Shown one piece after another: positions 19,261 to 27,275 of a stretch of DNA of 64,000 nt (positions are counted from its first letter, which is position 1; each line of letters starts with the position of its first letter). Source of the stretch: a bacterium (lineage in GTDB: Bacteria > Hinthialibacterota > Hinthialibacteria > Hinthialibacterales > Hinthialibacteraceae); NCBI GenBank assembly GCA_016125385.1, contig WGLV01000012.1, forward strand, positions 1 to 64,000, written 5' to 3'. Both the position numbers and the translations under genes were made by a program. The notes beneath the pieces were generated by a model. That model ran no database searches. It had not been told where the DNA came from and saw only the letters and a program-made list of their open reading frames with translations.

Positions 19261-19456
19261 ATTCAGACAATAACACTGAACCTGTTTTGATTTGCTAGGC
19301 TCAGTGACCAACGGAAGCGCTAAGCTCGCACAATAAAAAGACCCGCTTCAAGCGCCGCCTGCCCATCCCGCTTTAGACTTTGAGTATACGCCCCGAGCGC
19401 TGGCCGTTCGCCCCGTCAGGGGCCGGATGCGGATAGCCCAGCCATTCAAGGCTGGG
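19261..19456. repeat. dispersed repeat, diverged A part plus B hairpins
   Basis: The left part (ATTCAGACAATAAC ... CTCAGTGACCAACGGAAGCGC ... CTCGCACA ... ACCCGC) is a diverged copy of the repeats at 26191 and 27067. The right part, 19411-19456, is the B element: a small CCCC-GTCA-GGGG hairpin, then CCCAGCC-ATTCAA-GGCTGGG at 19437-19456. It ends 5 bp from the stop of the cytochrome gene at 19462. Confidence 0.7.
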
Positions 19457-19461
19457 TTAAA

Positions 19462-20640
19462 TTAGGGGGTATCGTCCGCCTTGATCGACTTGAGCCAGTC
19501 CGCCACCAGTTCCGCATCTTCTTTTGGAAGAGGAAACGCGGTCATGGCGCCCATCGGGCTTTCTGAAATCTTGAGCGCGATGGCGTTTTCAAACGTCGGC
19601 GCCATGAGCCATTTCACCAGTATGTCGCGGTCGCGTTCCGAGGCCTTTTCGAATGGTCCGCCCAGTCCGCCGCCCGGCGCGCCTTCTCCCTTGTAGGTAT
19701 GGCACGCCAGACAGGTTTTCTCCACAAAGATTTCCTCCACCCGTTCCCAGCCGGGGCCGAGTTTGGAAGGCGGTTTAACCTCAAACAGAGTCTTCAGCGC
19801 TTCGGTGAACTGCGCCACTTCCGCCTCATTCAGGTGAACGCCGCCCATCTCGCCGGTTGGCTCCTGCCGGATATCCAGCTCTTTCGCTGTTTCGCCATCA
19901 GGCTTCGTCAAAAACGCGATCACTACGTCTTCCGTGCGGCTGGCGACCGACTCAAGACCGCCGCCCGGTTCCGGAAAGCCCTCGCCGTTCATGGAATGGC
20001 AAGCCAGACAGCCGCTTTCGCGAATGCGCGCGGCTGCGTCAAACTCCGCCAGCTCCAGAGGTCGCCGCGCCATTTCAAAACCCGCCAGCGTTACGATGCT
20101 GAGAAAAGAGACGCTCGCCGCGATCAGGGTTACAGGCGTTTCAAGCCGGTTGAGAAAGGGTTTGAACAACAGAAAGGTTGCGAGGCTGGCCCCCGCGCCG
20201 CCCACGACGAGAATAAACCACACCAGCTTGTCCTGCCACGGTTCCAGCGGCACGTAATGCGGTGTGGGGTGCAGGTAGATGATGTACCACATCGCGGCGA
20301 AAAACACCGCGCCTGAAAATAGCGGCAGAGGACGTTGGCCCAGCGAGAGTGCGCCCAGCGCCAGCCCGCTTCCCGCGATGATTCCCACCGAACCGATGGC
20401 GAAGTAAATCGATGTGTCGCCCGCCATCAGGCGCGACCAGAAGATCGCGTCTTCGGCTCGAAACAGAACCTGCGCCTTCCAGCAGACCGCCAGACTCACA
20501 GGCCCCGCGATCGTCATAATCCACAATCCGGCGCGCGTCCATCCGTCTCGGTTGCGCAACCGTCCCGCCAGCGCCGATAGGCCTCCAGCCAGGTAAATGA
20601 CGATCAGAACTTGAACGATTCCCAGCAACGTCTCTTTCAT
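19462..20640 (-). CDS. membrane protein with two C-terminal cytochrome c domains
   Basis: The N-terminal half has about six membrane helices (to residue 195 or so). It is followed by two cytochrome c modules facing the periplasm, with haem motifs CLACH (about 218 and 315). Likely axial Met residues lie in GEMGGVHL and SPMGAMTAF. It is probably an electron carrier or quinol/cytochrome intermediate for the peroxidase encoded upstream, or for a terminal oxidase elsewhere. GGAG lies 7 nt before the ATG at 20640. It is read after the di-haem peroxidase gene with a 140-bp gap that holds an imperfect hairpin, so co-transcription is possible but not certain. I know no named family with exactly this architecture. 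Confidence 0.75.
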   Translation of the reverse strand: MKETLLGIVQVLIVIYLAGGLSALAGRLRNRDGWTRAGLWIMTIAGPVSLAVCWKAQVLFRAEDAIFWSRLMAGDTSIYFAIGSVGIIAGSGLALGALSLGQRPLPLFSGAVFFAAMWYIIYLHPTPHYVPLEPWQDKLVWFILVVGGAGASLATFLLFKPFLNRLETPVTLIAASVSFLSIVTLAGFEMARRPLELAEFDAAARIRESGCLACHSMNGEGFPEPGGGLESVASRTEDVVIAFLTKPDGETAKELDIRQEPTGEMGGVHLNEAEVAQFTEALKTLFEVKPPSKLGPGWERVEEIFVEKTCLACHTYKGEGAPGGGLGGPFEKASERDRDILVKWLMAPTFENAIALKISESPMGAMTAFPLPKEDAELVADWLKSIKADDTP

Positions 20641-20688
20641 TCACGCGCTCCATGCTTGGCGGCCGGCGGCGCCGGCCCGGATAAACCA

Positions 20689-20723
20689 CGGGGGCTGAAC
20701 ACCGCATTGATATTCAACCCCCG
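20689..20723 (-). other. imperfect hairpin between the two cytochrome genes
   Basis: CGGGGGCTGAA pairs with TTCAACCCCCG (10 of 11 positions), with a loop of about 13 nt. There is no T-tract on the minus strand, so it may be an attenuator or RNA processing site rather than a strong terminator. Next to it, GGCCGGC-GGC-GCCGGCC (20661-20677) forms a second GC-rich hairpin ahead of the cytochrome start. Confidence 0.4.
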
Positions 20724-20780
20724 GTCTTATGTTATACCAGACTCACAAAGCAAAGCCTAACCGGAATGAACGCTTTCCGT

Positions 20781-21785
20781 TCAGGGCAGTTTCGGCGCCT
20801 TGATGACGGGGTAATCGCCGGTAAGCGATTCCAGAAACGCGACCAGCGCCTTGACGTCGTCCGCGCTCAGGTTCTGCGCTTTCACCGCGCGGAACAGCGG
20901 ATGAAGATTCGCGTTATCCTTCCCGCCGCCCGCCATGAAAGCGACCGCTTCTTCCAGCGTTTCGATGCTGCCGTCGTGCATGTAGGGGCCGGTCTGCGCT
21001 GCGTTACGCAGATGTGGGACGCGGAACGCGCCCTTGTCGGCGGCGATGCCCGAGATCGCCATACGGCCTTCATCCGGCTTTTCCGCGTCGGAACCCACGC
21101 CCGCGTTATAGAAGCCCCAGTTCGAGAAGACCGGCGGCGTGTGGCACGAAGCGCACAGGGCTTTCCCTTTGAAAAGCGTTTCGCCCTGCTTGGCCAGGTC
21201 GCTCATTTCGCCGCGATCGTAGGGTGAGTCGCCCGCGAGCAGGGTGCGCTCAAACGCCGCGATCGCCTTGGTGATGGTCTCTTTACTGGCGGGAGCGCCG
21301 AATACGGCTTGAAAACGCTTTTTGTATTCAGGAACCTGGTTGATGTTTTTCGCTACCACGGTCATTTCGGCGCCCATTTCGATGGGGTTTTCCACCGGGC
21401 CGCCCGCCTGCGCTTCCAGATGCTCGGCGCGGCCGTCCCAGAACATCGAGGTGGCGTAGGCCGAGTTGATTACCGGGTTGGCGTTGCGTCCGCCGAGCTG
21501 CCCACCGATGCCTTTCGAGGTCGATCGCGGTTCGGCGTAGCCATGATCGGGTACGTGGCAGGTCGAGCACGATACCGTATTATCGCCGCTCAATCGCGTG
21601 TCGAAGAACAGCATCTTGCCCAGTTCCACTTTCTCAACCGTGATCGGGTTGTCGTCCGGATTGGGCAGTGCGGGCAACCCCTTGGGAACCTTGACCTGCA
21701 GGGGCGTCTGGGCGAACGCCGCCATGCCAGCGGTCAGAACACACAGAGTTACGATGAATCCAATGGTTCTTCTGCTCATTCTCAA
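20781..21785 (-). CDS. di-haem cytochrome c peroxidase (CcpA/MauG family)
   Basis: Periplasmic reduction of hydrogen peroxide with electrons from small c-type donors. The signal peptide is at 1-25 (ending MAAFAQ). The first haem domain has VELGKMLFFDTRLSGDNTVSCSTCH, and the second CASCH in KALCASCHTPPVF. Further family motifs are GGRNANPVINSAY, FWDGRAEHLEAQA, PYDRG and FRVPHLRNAAQTGPYMHDG. At 334 residues the length matches bacterial cytochrome c peroxidases. TAAGGAG is well placed before the ATG at 21785. The downstream cytochrome membrane protein is a likely partner. MauG-like protein maturation is an alternative, but no substrate gene is nearby. Confidence 0.93.
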   Translation of the reverse strand: MRMSRRTIGFIVTLCVLTAGMAAFAQTPLQVKVPKGLPALPNPDDNPITVEKVELGKMLFFDTRLSGDNTVSCSTCHVPDHGYAEPRSTSKGIGGQLGGRNANPVINSAYATSMFWDGRAEHLEAQAGGPVENPIEMGAEMTVVAKNINQVPEYKKRFQAVFGAPASKETITKAIAAFERTLLAGDSPYDRGEMSDLAKQGETLFKGKALCASCHTPPVFSNWGFYNAGVGSDAEKPDEGRMAISGIAADKGAFRVPHLRNAAQTGPYMHDGSIETLEEAVAFMAGGGKDNANLHPLFRAVKAQNLSADDVKALVAFLESLTGDYPVIKAPKLP

Positions 21786-22159
21786 ACTCCTTATACAAGC
21801 AAATGATTGTTATGGCCTGCGTGAATCATAACAGAAAAATATGGCGATTTCCGCTAAAATTGTCTCCAGTATTGTCATGCTTCCTGAATAGTTTTTATTA
21901 TGATTTGAGTGAGGGTTTCTTTGTAGTGCGCCGGGGAGGAATTGTTGTTAAATCCATATTAATAAACCAGATATTTTATTAATTTACTCGATTTTAGTGT
22001 ATGGAGTGTCCGATTGGATACCCCAAAAAGAAAAACGGAACCTGAGAATATGCTCAACAGGTCCCGTTGATTTAATTATGGGAATAAGAACGGAATCGAT
22101 ACGCTTTTTTTGTCGCGGGTTAAACACTCGCTATGGTAATCAGGTTCTATTGTTCGCGA
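21786..22159. other. intergenic region with cstA terminator
   Basis: This 374-bp AT-rich gap lies between the peroxidase gene, which reads leftwards from 21785, and cstA, which ends at 22160. An 11-position stem with one mismatch, AACGGAACCTG/CAGGTCCCGTT (22034-22068), is followed on the minus strand by TTTTTCTTTTT, a good intrinsic terminator for cstA. I see nothing else in the gap. Confidence 0.6.
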
Positions 22160-23839
22160 TCAGGCGGCGGGTTTCTTCTCCACGTTATCCGGCATGGCTT
22201 CCGCCCCGTTCCAGCGGAAATAAAACACCAGCCCTTCCACGATCAGCCCGATCGCCAGCGCCATGATGATCCCGCCCACCACGATCAGATCGGTCGAGCC
22301 GTCGGCGATGTATTTTTTGATGTTCAACGACATGGCGGTCAGCGTGACGATCAGCATGAAGATCATCGGCGCCGCCGTCACCCAGTAGTTGCGCCCCTGT
22401 CTGAGCAGATAAATCGTCGCGGCCAGAAGACCGAGACCCGCCAGCAACTGATTCACGGTTCCAAATAAAATCCACAGCGTCTGCCCGAACGCCGAGGTGG
22501 CGAAATACCATACCGTGATGATGGCGACGCTGGATGAGACGAAACGGTTCTGAAAACCGGGCAGGTGAAACGTGGCGCCCAGTTCCTCCACGTTATAGCG
22601 TAACAGCCGCGTCCCGGTGTCGAGTGTGGTCAGCGCGAAAGACACGATCAATAACGCCACGAAGGTCGCCGCCGCTTCGAAGGGAATCCCCAGCTCCGTG
22701 ATGAAATTCGCGCCGCCGGTGACGAAAATTGAGATGCCGCCGTACAACCCGCCCCGGCCCCATTCGCTGTAGTGCGCCAGCCAGTCCTGCTGGCTCACCC
22801 CCGCGCAGCACGCGATCACAGCGATCAACCCCAGGCAGCATTCCGCGATCATGCCGCCATAGCCCACCGCGCGCGCGTCGCTTTCTTTCGCCAGTTGTTT
22901 CGCGGTGGTGCCTGATGAGACTACGCTGTGAAAACCGGACACCGCGCCGCAGGCGATGGTGACGAACAGAAGAGGAAACATGCCCGGCAGGTTCTCGGCG
23001 CTGGTGTTGATCGCTGGCGCGTTGATCTCGGGGCGGAAGGTGAAAACGCAGAGATACAGCAGCCCCAGCCCGATATAGAGCGAAAGCGTGTTAATGTAAT
23101 CGCGCGGCTGAAGCAGCAGCCACACCGGCAGAATCGACGCCATCAGCGAATACGCCAGCAGAATGTAGATCAGTTGCGTCTTGCTCAGCGGCAGGGGAAA
23201 AACCGTCCCCAGCCAGATCAACCCGAACGTGATGATGATGCCCAGAATACTGACCGATCTCAGCCCCAGCGTCCCTTTGCGCATCATCACGCCGAACACC
23301 ATCGCCACTCCGATCAGCGCGAAAGCGGGTAAACTCGCGCCGGGATAACTCTGAAAGTTCGCCGCGCTTTCCTGCAGCAGGTTGGCCACAATGGCGGTGA
23401 ACGAACCCATCGCCAGCGCCAGCGCGATAAAGATGATCAGCAGAAATAGAATACGCGCCCTCTTACCGATCAGCTGCTCGCAGATATCGCCGATGGAACG
23501 CCCTTTGTTGCGGATCGAAACCACCAGCGCGGCGAAGTCATGCACCGTCCCCATCAGCACCGCGCCGATCACCAGCCAGATCACCGCGGGCAGCCAGCCC
23601 CAGATCACCGCGATGGCCGGCCCCACGATAGGCGACAGCCCCGCGATTGATGCGAAATGATGGCTGAACACCACGCTTTTACGGGTTGGAACGTAATCGA
23701 CTCCGTCCTGCATCGCCACGGCGGGCGTCACGTTATCGTCGTCGAGCATAAAAACGCGCGTCGCGAGATATTTCGAGTAAAACCGGTATCCGATAAACAT
23801 GCACGCGAACGACGCGAGTACGGGAACCAGAGCATTCAT
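22160..23839 (-). CDS. cstA: carbon starvation protein CstA family transporter
   Basis: Inner-membrane carrier; family members take up pyruvate or peptides. At 559 residues it is shorter than the E. coli protein (about 700) but in the range of the short CstA form. It has some fourteen hydrophobic segments. Family motifs are YRFYSKYLATRVF near the N-terminus, PTRKSVVFSHHFASIAGLSPIVGPAIAVIWG, GTVHDFAALVVSIRNKGRSIGDI, GFHSVVSSGTTAKQL and TTLDTGTRLLRY. GGGGAG lies 6 nt before the ATG at 23839. It stands alone with its own terminator. The family is certain; the substrate is not. Confidence 0.94.
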   Translation of the reverse strand: MNALVPVLASFACMFIGYRFYSKYLATRVFMLDDDNVTPAVAMQDGVDYVPTRKSVVFSHHFASIAGLSPIVGPAIAVIWGWLPAVIWLVIGAVLMGTVHDFAALVVSIRNKGRSIGDICEQLIGKRARILFLLIIFIALALAMGSFTAIVANLLQESAANFQSYPGASLPAFALIGVAMVFGVMMRKGTLGLRSVSILGIIITFGLIWLGTVFPLPLSKTQLIYILLAYSLMASILPVWLLLQPRDYINTLSLYIGLGLLYLCVFTFRPEINAPAINTSAENLPGMFPLLFVTIACGAVSGFHSVVSSGTTAKQLAKESDARAVGYGGMIAECCLGLIAVIACCAGVSQQDWLAHYSEWGRGGLYGGISIFVTGGANFITELGIPFEAAATFVALLIVSFALTTLDTGTRLLRYNVEELGATFHLPGFQNRFVSSSVAIITVWYFATSAFGQTLWILFGTVNQLLAGLGLLAATIYLLRQGRNYWVTAAPMIFMLIVTLTAMSLNIKKYIADGSTDLIVVGGIIMALAIGLIVEGLVFYFRWNGAEAMPDNVEKKPAA

Positions 23840-24126
23840 AATCGTCTCCCCTGTCGGTTTTCGGTTGAATAACGGCCGATGAAAACCGCCACATACTGTA
23901 TCACGAATTCTGTCTTCTCATGAAGCGTGTTCCAGTGCGGATTGATGATTTTACGGCGATTCGCTCTGTTCCCGATCCGTTTTCATCAAATGGGTGAGTG
24001 CGGATGTTTTCGCGTTATTCTTCTATTTGAGTTGTAATTAGGGGGGATGGGTGGGAGAAAATGAATCAAATCGAAAACTTGTCCCTGATCCTCATCAAGC
24101 CGTTGAATAGATTATCGAAACGGACT

Positions 24127-25608
24127 CTAATCCCGCGTGACCTCGGCCCATATGTCCCTGAAGAAAGCCAGTCCACAGAACAGGATGAACCCAACCATCG
24201 TCCCCAGCGCTGTCATAAACGTTCGCTTGGGAAAGATACGCTTGTCTGGCTTGATGGCGGGGGTGTAACTGATATCGGCGTAACGTCCCACGCCTTCGGG
24301 CTGTTCGAGCAGATTCGCCTCGGCGAGAAACGGCTCCAGCACCTCGACGCTGGTTCGCGCACGCTCCACCTCGACCGTCTTGAGACGGATATCGGTTTCG
24401 CTTGCCCGGATCGAATCGAGCAGCGTCTTCATCCGGTGATCCATCTCGCCGCTCTGTTTTTCCAACGAAGAGATCTTCGCCTCCACTTTGCGCAATTGGG
24501 CCTGAAGATCGCTGGAAGGTCCGGTTGACGCCTCTTCCAGTTGCTTCAGTTCCATCCATTGCCGCCGCGCCAGGCTCAGCGCCGGTTTTACCGCGTCTTC
24601 AAACTGATCTGACACGTCAAAACGCACGATGTCCGAATCTTGACGGTGTTCGGTCATGAAAGGCCGGTCCGATTCTTCAAGATCGAACTCGTCTTTCGTT
24701 TTTTTCTCTTTCGTGTAGATCGGCGCGACGCCGTTCAGCGTTACGAAAGTCGAGGCCGCTTCGGCGCGCTGAGTCTCCACTCCGGCCTCGTTCATCAGGT
24801 CTTTCAGTTCGGTCTCGGCGGTTTTCAGTTCGCTTTCACGTTCTGTCGCCAGGTTGCGGAAAAAGTGGATCTGCCGCTCCACGTCCCGCTTGACGATCTC
24901 TTCCGCGCGGCGTTGAAACAACATCAGCCACACGTTGGTCAGCATGCGCGCGCTTTCGCCGGTGTCGTACTCGGCGCTGGCGCGGATCACCGGCGAGTAG
25001 ATGGTCTCCAGGTTGGTCTCTTTCACAACCGAGACGTTCGCCGAAAGCATCTTGCGCAGGTCGAAGATCGAAAGGTCCTCCAGCCCGTCCGGATCGAGAT
25101 CGTACATCGCCCGCAGATCGTCGTCGTCGATGTGCGTCAGAACGTACAGGTAGGCGTCGTAGGCGGGGTTTTCCGCGTCGTCGGCGGGTACCAGCCATTC
25201 GCGCAGGCTGTCTTCCCGCGTGTTCTCGATCATCTGAAAGGGAGTCATGCGCAGCGCGCGGTCCTGATGATACGCTTTGAGCTGGTTCAGCGTATCGGTG
25301 TCGACCAGCGTATGTGTGGCTTCATGACCCCAGCGCAGGTTGCGGATCACCTGGTCGATCAGTCCGTCGGATTGCAGGATGGATTGATAGGTCAGTACGT
25401 CGAAGGGGTTGGAAACCAGCGTGAAGGTTTCCTTGTACTTGGGCGGAGAAACGAAAATGTTCGCCTCCGCCCTCCACGTCTGCGGCCAGACCAGCGCGGC
25501 GATCGCGGATAGCACGGCGGCCGCGATCGTTCCGGCGACGATTGATTTACGGCGCCGGTAAAGGACGCGCAGAAAAGTAATCAGATCGTACGTCAGGGTC
25601 TCAGCCAT
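24127..25608 (-). CDS. Wzz/GumC-type polysaccharide chain-length determinant protein
   Basis: Inner-membrane polysaccharide co-polymerase that helps set chain length or export. There are two membrane helices, at about 23-42 and 463-482. The roughly 420 residues between them lie in the periplasm and include a coiled coil (about 240-300 and 345-400). The N-terminal RRRKSIVAGTIAAAVLSAIAALVWPQTWRAEANIFV and the C-terminal PKRTFMTALGTMVGFIL match the Wzz domain. There is no C-terminal tyrosine kinase domain and no Wza or polymerase gene nearby. No ribosome site is seen before the ATG at 25608. The nearest upstream gene is rpmB, 33 bp away on the same strand. Confidence 0.8.
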   Translation of the reverse strand: MAETLTYDLITFLRVLYRRRKSIVAGTIAAAVLSAIAALVWPQTWRAEANIFVSPPKYKETFTLVSNPFDVLTYQSILQSDGLIDQVIRNLRWGHEATHTLVDTDTLNQLKAYHQDRALRMTPFQMIENTREDSLREWLVPADDAENPAYDAYLYVLTHIDDDDLRAMYDLDPDGLEDLSIFDLRKMLSANVSVVKETNLETIYSPVIRASAEYDTGESARMLTNVWLMLFQRRAEEIVKRDVERQIHFFRNLATERESELKTAETELKDLMNEAGVETQRAEAASTFVTLNGVAPIYTKEKKTKDEFDLEESDRPFMTEHRQDSDIVRFDVSDQFEDAVKPALSLARRQWMELKQLEEASTGPSSDLQAQLRKVEAKISSLEKQSGEMDHRMKTLLDSIRASETDIRLKTVEVERARTSVEVLEPFLAEANLLEQPEGVGRYADISYTPAIKPDKRIFPKRTFMTALGTMVGFILFCGLAFFRDIWAEVTRD

Positions 25609-25641
25609 CGGGCCGCCGGCGGCGCGGGCGCCGCCCCTGGG

Positions 25642-25827
25642 TTACGCCACCGTGACGCCTGAGCGAAGGCAACGCGTGCATGAAAGCACGTGACGCACGC
25701 CCTTCGGAGTGGCGACTTTCACCTTTTGCAGGTTCGCCATGAAACGGCGTTTGGTTTTATTGTTGGCGTGGCTGACGTTACAGCCCGATTCGGCCTTTTT
25801 TCCACAAAAATGACAAGCGCGCCCCAT
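25642..25827 (-). CDS. rpmB: 50S ribosomal protein L28
   Basis: A structural protein of the large ribosomal subunit. At 61 residues it has the short bacterial form. It starts [15 protein letters not shown], contains the family core [20 protein letters not shown], and has a second Cys pair in CTRCLRSG, so this is the four-Cys zinc-binding form. GAGGAGGA sits just before the ATG at 25827, which fixes the start; an open frame continues 17 codons upstream but is not needed. It is read with the Wzz-like gene after it. A GC-rich 8-bp hairpin (about 25620-25637) follows the stop. Confidence 0.97.
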   Translation of the reverse strand: MGRACHFCGKKAESGCNVSHANNKTKRRFMANLQKVKVATPKGVRHVLSCTRCLRSGVTVA

Positions 25828-26018
25828 GGCGTCCTCCTCATACGTCTTGATACGAAAGGTTTTACGGTTGGCGCTCAAAGTTGAGCTGCAGCCAGAAAGA
25901 GTATTGTAATGCGCTCGCCGCTAAATCCAAGACCACCGGACGATTTCCCCGGCGTTTCAAGGGTAGAGCAACCCACCCCGCCATCCCGGAATATCGCGAT
26001 CTTAAAATAAATGAACGG

Positions 26019-26065
26019 ACCCCGTCAGGGGCGGATGCTGATGGCCCAGCCTTTTAAGGCTGGGT
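26019..26065. repeat. dispersed B element, copy 1
   Basis: CCCC-GTCA-GGGG, a spacer GCGGATGCTGATGG, then a 9-bp hairpin CCCAGCCTT-TT-AAGGCTGGG at 26045-26064. It is nearly identical to 26299-26345 and close to 19411-19456. Confidence 0.8.
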
Positions 26066-26084
26066 ACGAAATCGCTTCCCGTTC

Positions 26085-26190
26085 TTCGTGTCTTTCGTCA
26101 TTTTCGTGTTTTCGTGATTCAAAAAATCGAGACAAACAGCGCCTTGTTTTCCGATGGGGGAATCCTGAATATTCTTTTCATCCTGCCCAT
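26085..26190. repeat. dispersed TTTTCGTG / CATCCTG-type repeat
   Basis: TCTTTCGTCATTTTCGTG, then TTTTCGTGATTCA, and later AATCCTGAAT and CATCCTGCCCATCC. It shares words and order with 9960-10110. The whole gap 25828-26190 otherwise shows no gene. Confidence 0.55.
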
Positions 26191-26345
26191 CCCGATTCAG
26201 ATAAATACTGGCTACTGATCTCCAACTCGCTTTCCTCAGCGACCAACAGGATCGATAAATTCGCACATCCCCAATACTCGCCCCAGGCGCTGCCTGCGCC
26301 CCCGTCAGAGGCGGATGCTGATAGCCCAGCCTTTCAAGGCTGGGG
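26191..26345. repeat. dispersed repeat, A part followed by B element copy 2
   Basis: The A part (26191-26291) matches 27067-27167 at about 90 of 101 positions by eye. The B element follows at 26299-26345, with hairpin CCCAGCCTT-TC-AAGGCTGGG at 26325-26344; its small first hairpin has one broken pair. It lies directly left of the toxin-antitoxin promoter. Confidence 0.8.
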
Positions 26346-26371
26346 CAAGGCTTCCGGGATGAAAATCAATT

Positions 26372-26400
26372 TTGACGAAGTGTTCCCTATAGGGTACAAT
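26372..26400 (+). promoter_or_regulatory. toxin-antitoxin promoter with internal operator
   Basis: TTGACG (26372-26377) and TACAAT (26395-26400) are separated by exactly 17 bp. The spacer and the first bases of the -10 box hold an 18-bp inverted repeat, TGTTCCCTATAGGGTACA (26381-26398, one mismatched pair), the expected place for antitoxin binding. The toxin ATG starts only 5 nt after the -10 box, so the transcript should have almost no leader. Confidence 0.8.
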
Positions 26401-26405
26401 ACAAT

Positions 26406-26732
26406 ATGTTCACGATCTATATTTTCGAAAACGACGCTGGGAAAAAGCCATTAAGAGATTGGTTGGAAACGCTTTCCCCGGACGTAAAATCGAGAGTGTT
26501 AAAACGCCTTCTCCGAATTGAAGAAGGGAATTTAGGAGATTATAAGCGCGTAGGAGACGGTGTTTGTGAACTTCGCTTCTTTTTTGATGGAGGTTTGCGG
26601 GTTTACTTTGGCCGGGACGGAGACAAGATCATCATCCTGCTTTGCGGTGGTGACAAGAGCAGTCAGAAACGGGATATCGAAAAGGCGTTGGAATACTGGA
26701 GGCGGTACCATGAGCGGAAAAAAGAAGATTGA
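26406..26732 (+). CDS. type II toxin, RelE/HigB (Gp49-like) family
   Basis: Predicted mRNA-cleaving or ribosome-dependent toxin of 108 residues. Family features are the N-terminal FTIYIFENDAGKKPLRDWLETL, the central VGDGVCELRFFFDGGLRVYFGRDGDKIIILLCGGDKSSQ (ELR, RVYF and L-GGDKS are typical) and the basic C-terminus ALEYWRRYHERKKED. The start at 26406 aligns with relatives and there is no alternative Met nearby. It has no ribosome site and sits on the promoter's -10 edge, so translation is probably leaderless. It overlaps the antitoxin gene by 23 bp, in toxin-first order as in HigBA systems. Confidence 0.9.
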   Translation: MFTIYIFENDAGKKPLRDWLETLSPDVKSRVLKRLLRIEEGNLGDYKRVGDGVCELRFFFDGGLRVYFGRDGDKIIILLCGGDKSSQKRDIEKALEYWRRYHERKKED

Positions 26733-27039
26733 ATATCAGACCCTTGAAGACTTCGTTACAGAGCAGTTTGAAGAAAACCCTGAGCTCGCTCCCGTGTTTT
26801 TACAAACCGTTCTGGAAGATTACGACCACGAACTGGATGCAAAGGCGTTGCTGCTGGCCTTGCGCCATATGGCGAAGGCGAATGGTGGCATGACGGCGTT
26901 AGCCCGAAAAACCAACCTCAATCGGGGGAAATTGTATAAAACCCTTTCGCCTGAAGGCAATCCGCGTTTAAAAAACCTGCAAACCATATTGAAGGCGTTC
27001 GGTTATACGCTGACCATCAAGCCTTTGAAACAAGCCTAG
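26710..27039 (+). CDS. antitoxin, HigA-like helix-turn-helix protein
   Basis: At 109 residues this should bind and neutralise the toxin and repress the operon. The C-terminal half is an XRE-type helix-turn-helix (MTALARKTNLNRGKLYKTLSPEGNPRLKNLQTILKAFGYTLTI) typical of addiction-module antidotes paired with Gp49-like toxins. The N-terminal half (FVTEQFEENPELAPVFLQTVLED) is the usual toxin-binding segment. The ATG at 26710 lies inside the toxin gene, so the two are translationally coupled. The TAG stop falls within a copy of the B hairpin element. Confidence 0.9.
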   Translation: MSGKKKIEYQTLEDFVTEQFEENPELAPVFLQTVLEDYDHELDAKALLLALRHMAKANGGMTALARKTNLNRGKLYKTLSPEGNPRLKNLQTILKAFGYTLTIKPLKQA

Positions 27040-27171
27040 CCTTACAGGCTGGGCGCCTCCATCTCTCCCGATTCAGATAAATACTGGCTACTGATCTCCA
27101 TCTCGCTTTTCTCAGCGACCAAAGGGAGCGATAAACTCGCGCACCCCCAATACCCGCCACAGCCGCTGGCT
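27035..27171. repeat. dispersed repeat, B hairpin remnant followed by A part
   Basis: CCTAGCC-TTACA-GGCTGGG (27035-27053) is a shortened B hairpin carrying the antitoxin stop. From 27067 the A part repeats 26191-26291 with about 11 differences. Together with the copies on the left, this places the toxin-antitoxin pair inside a B-A-B-[TA]-B-A array. The rest of the gap to 27275 shows no gene. Confidence 0.8.
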
Positions 27172-27275
27172 GCCTCATCCTCTATTCCGTTCGCGTACAA
27201 GACGCCGCTACAATCGTGTGATACTCCTATTCGTATCGTCCGTTATCTGGAGTGTATCAATCCGGGAGGTCTTGT

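Noticed and set aside
24127-25608. Complete Wzy-dependent polysaccharide cluster
   Set aside because: Only the Wzz-like protein is present; no Wza, tyrosine kinase, flippase or polymerase gene is near.
26011-26454. A 147-codon frame crossing the repeat region left of the toxin gene
   Set aside because: It is a translation of the dispersed repeats and hairpins and runs into the toxin gene in another frame.
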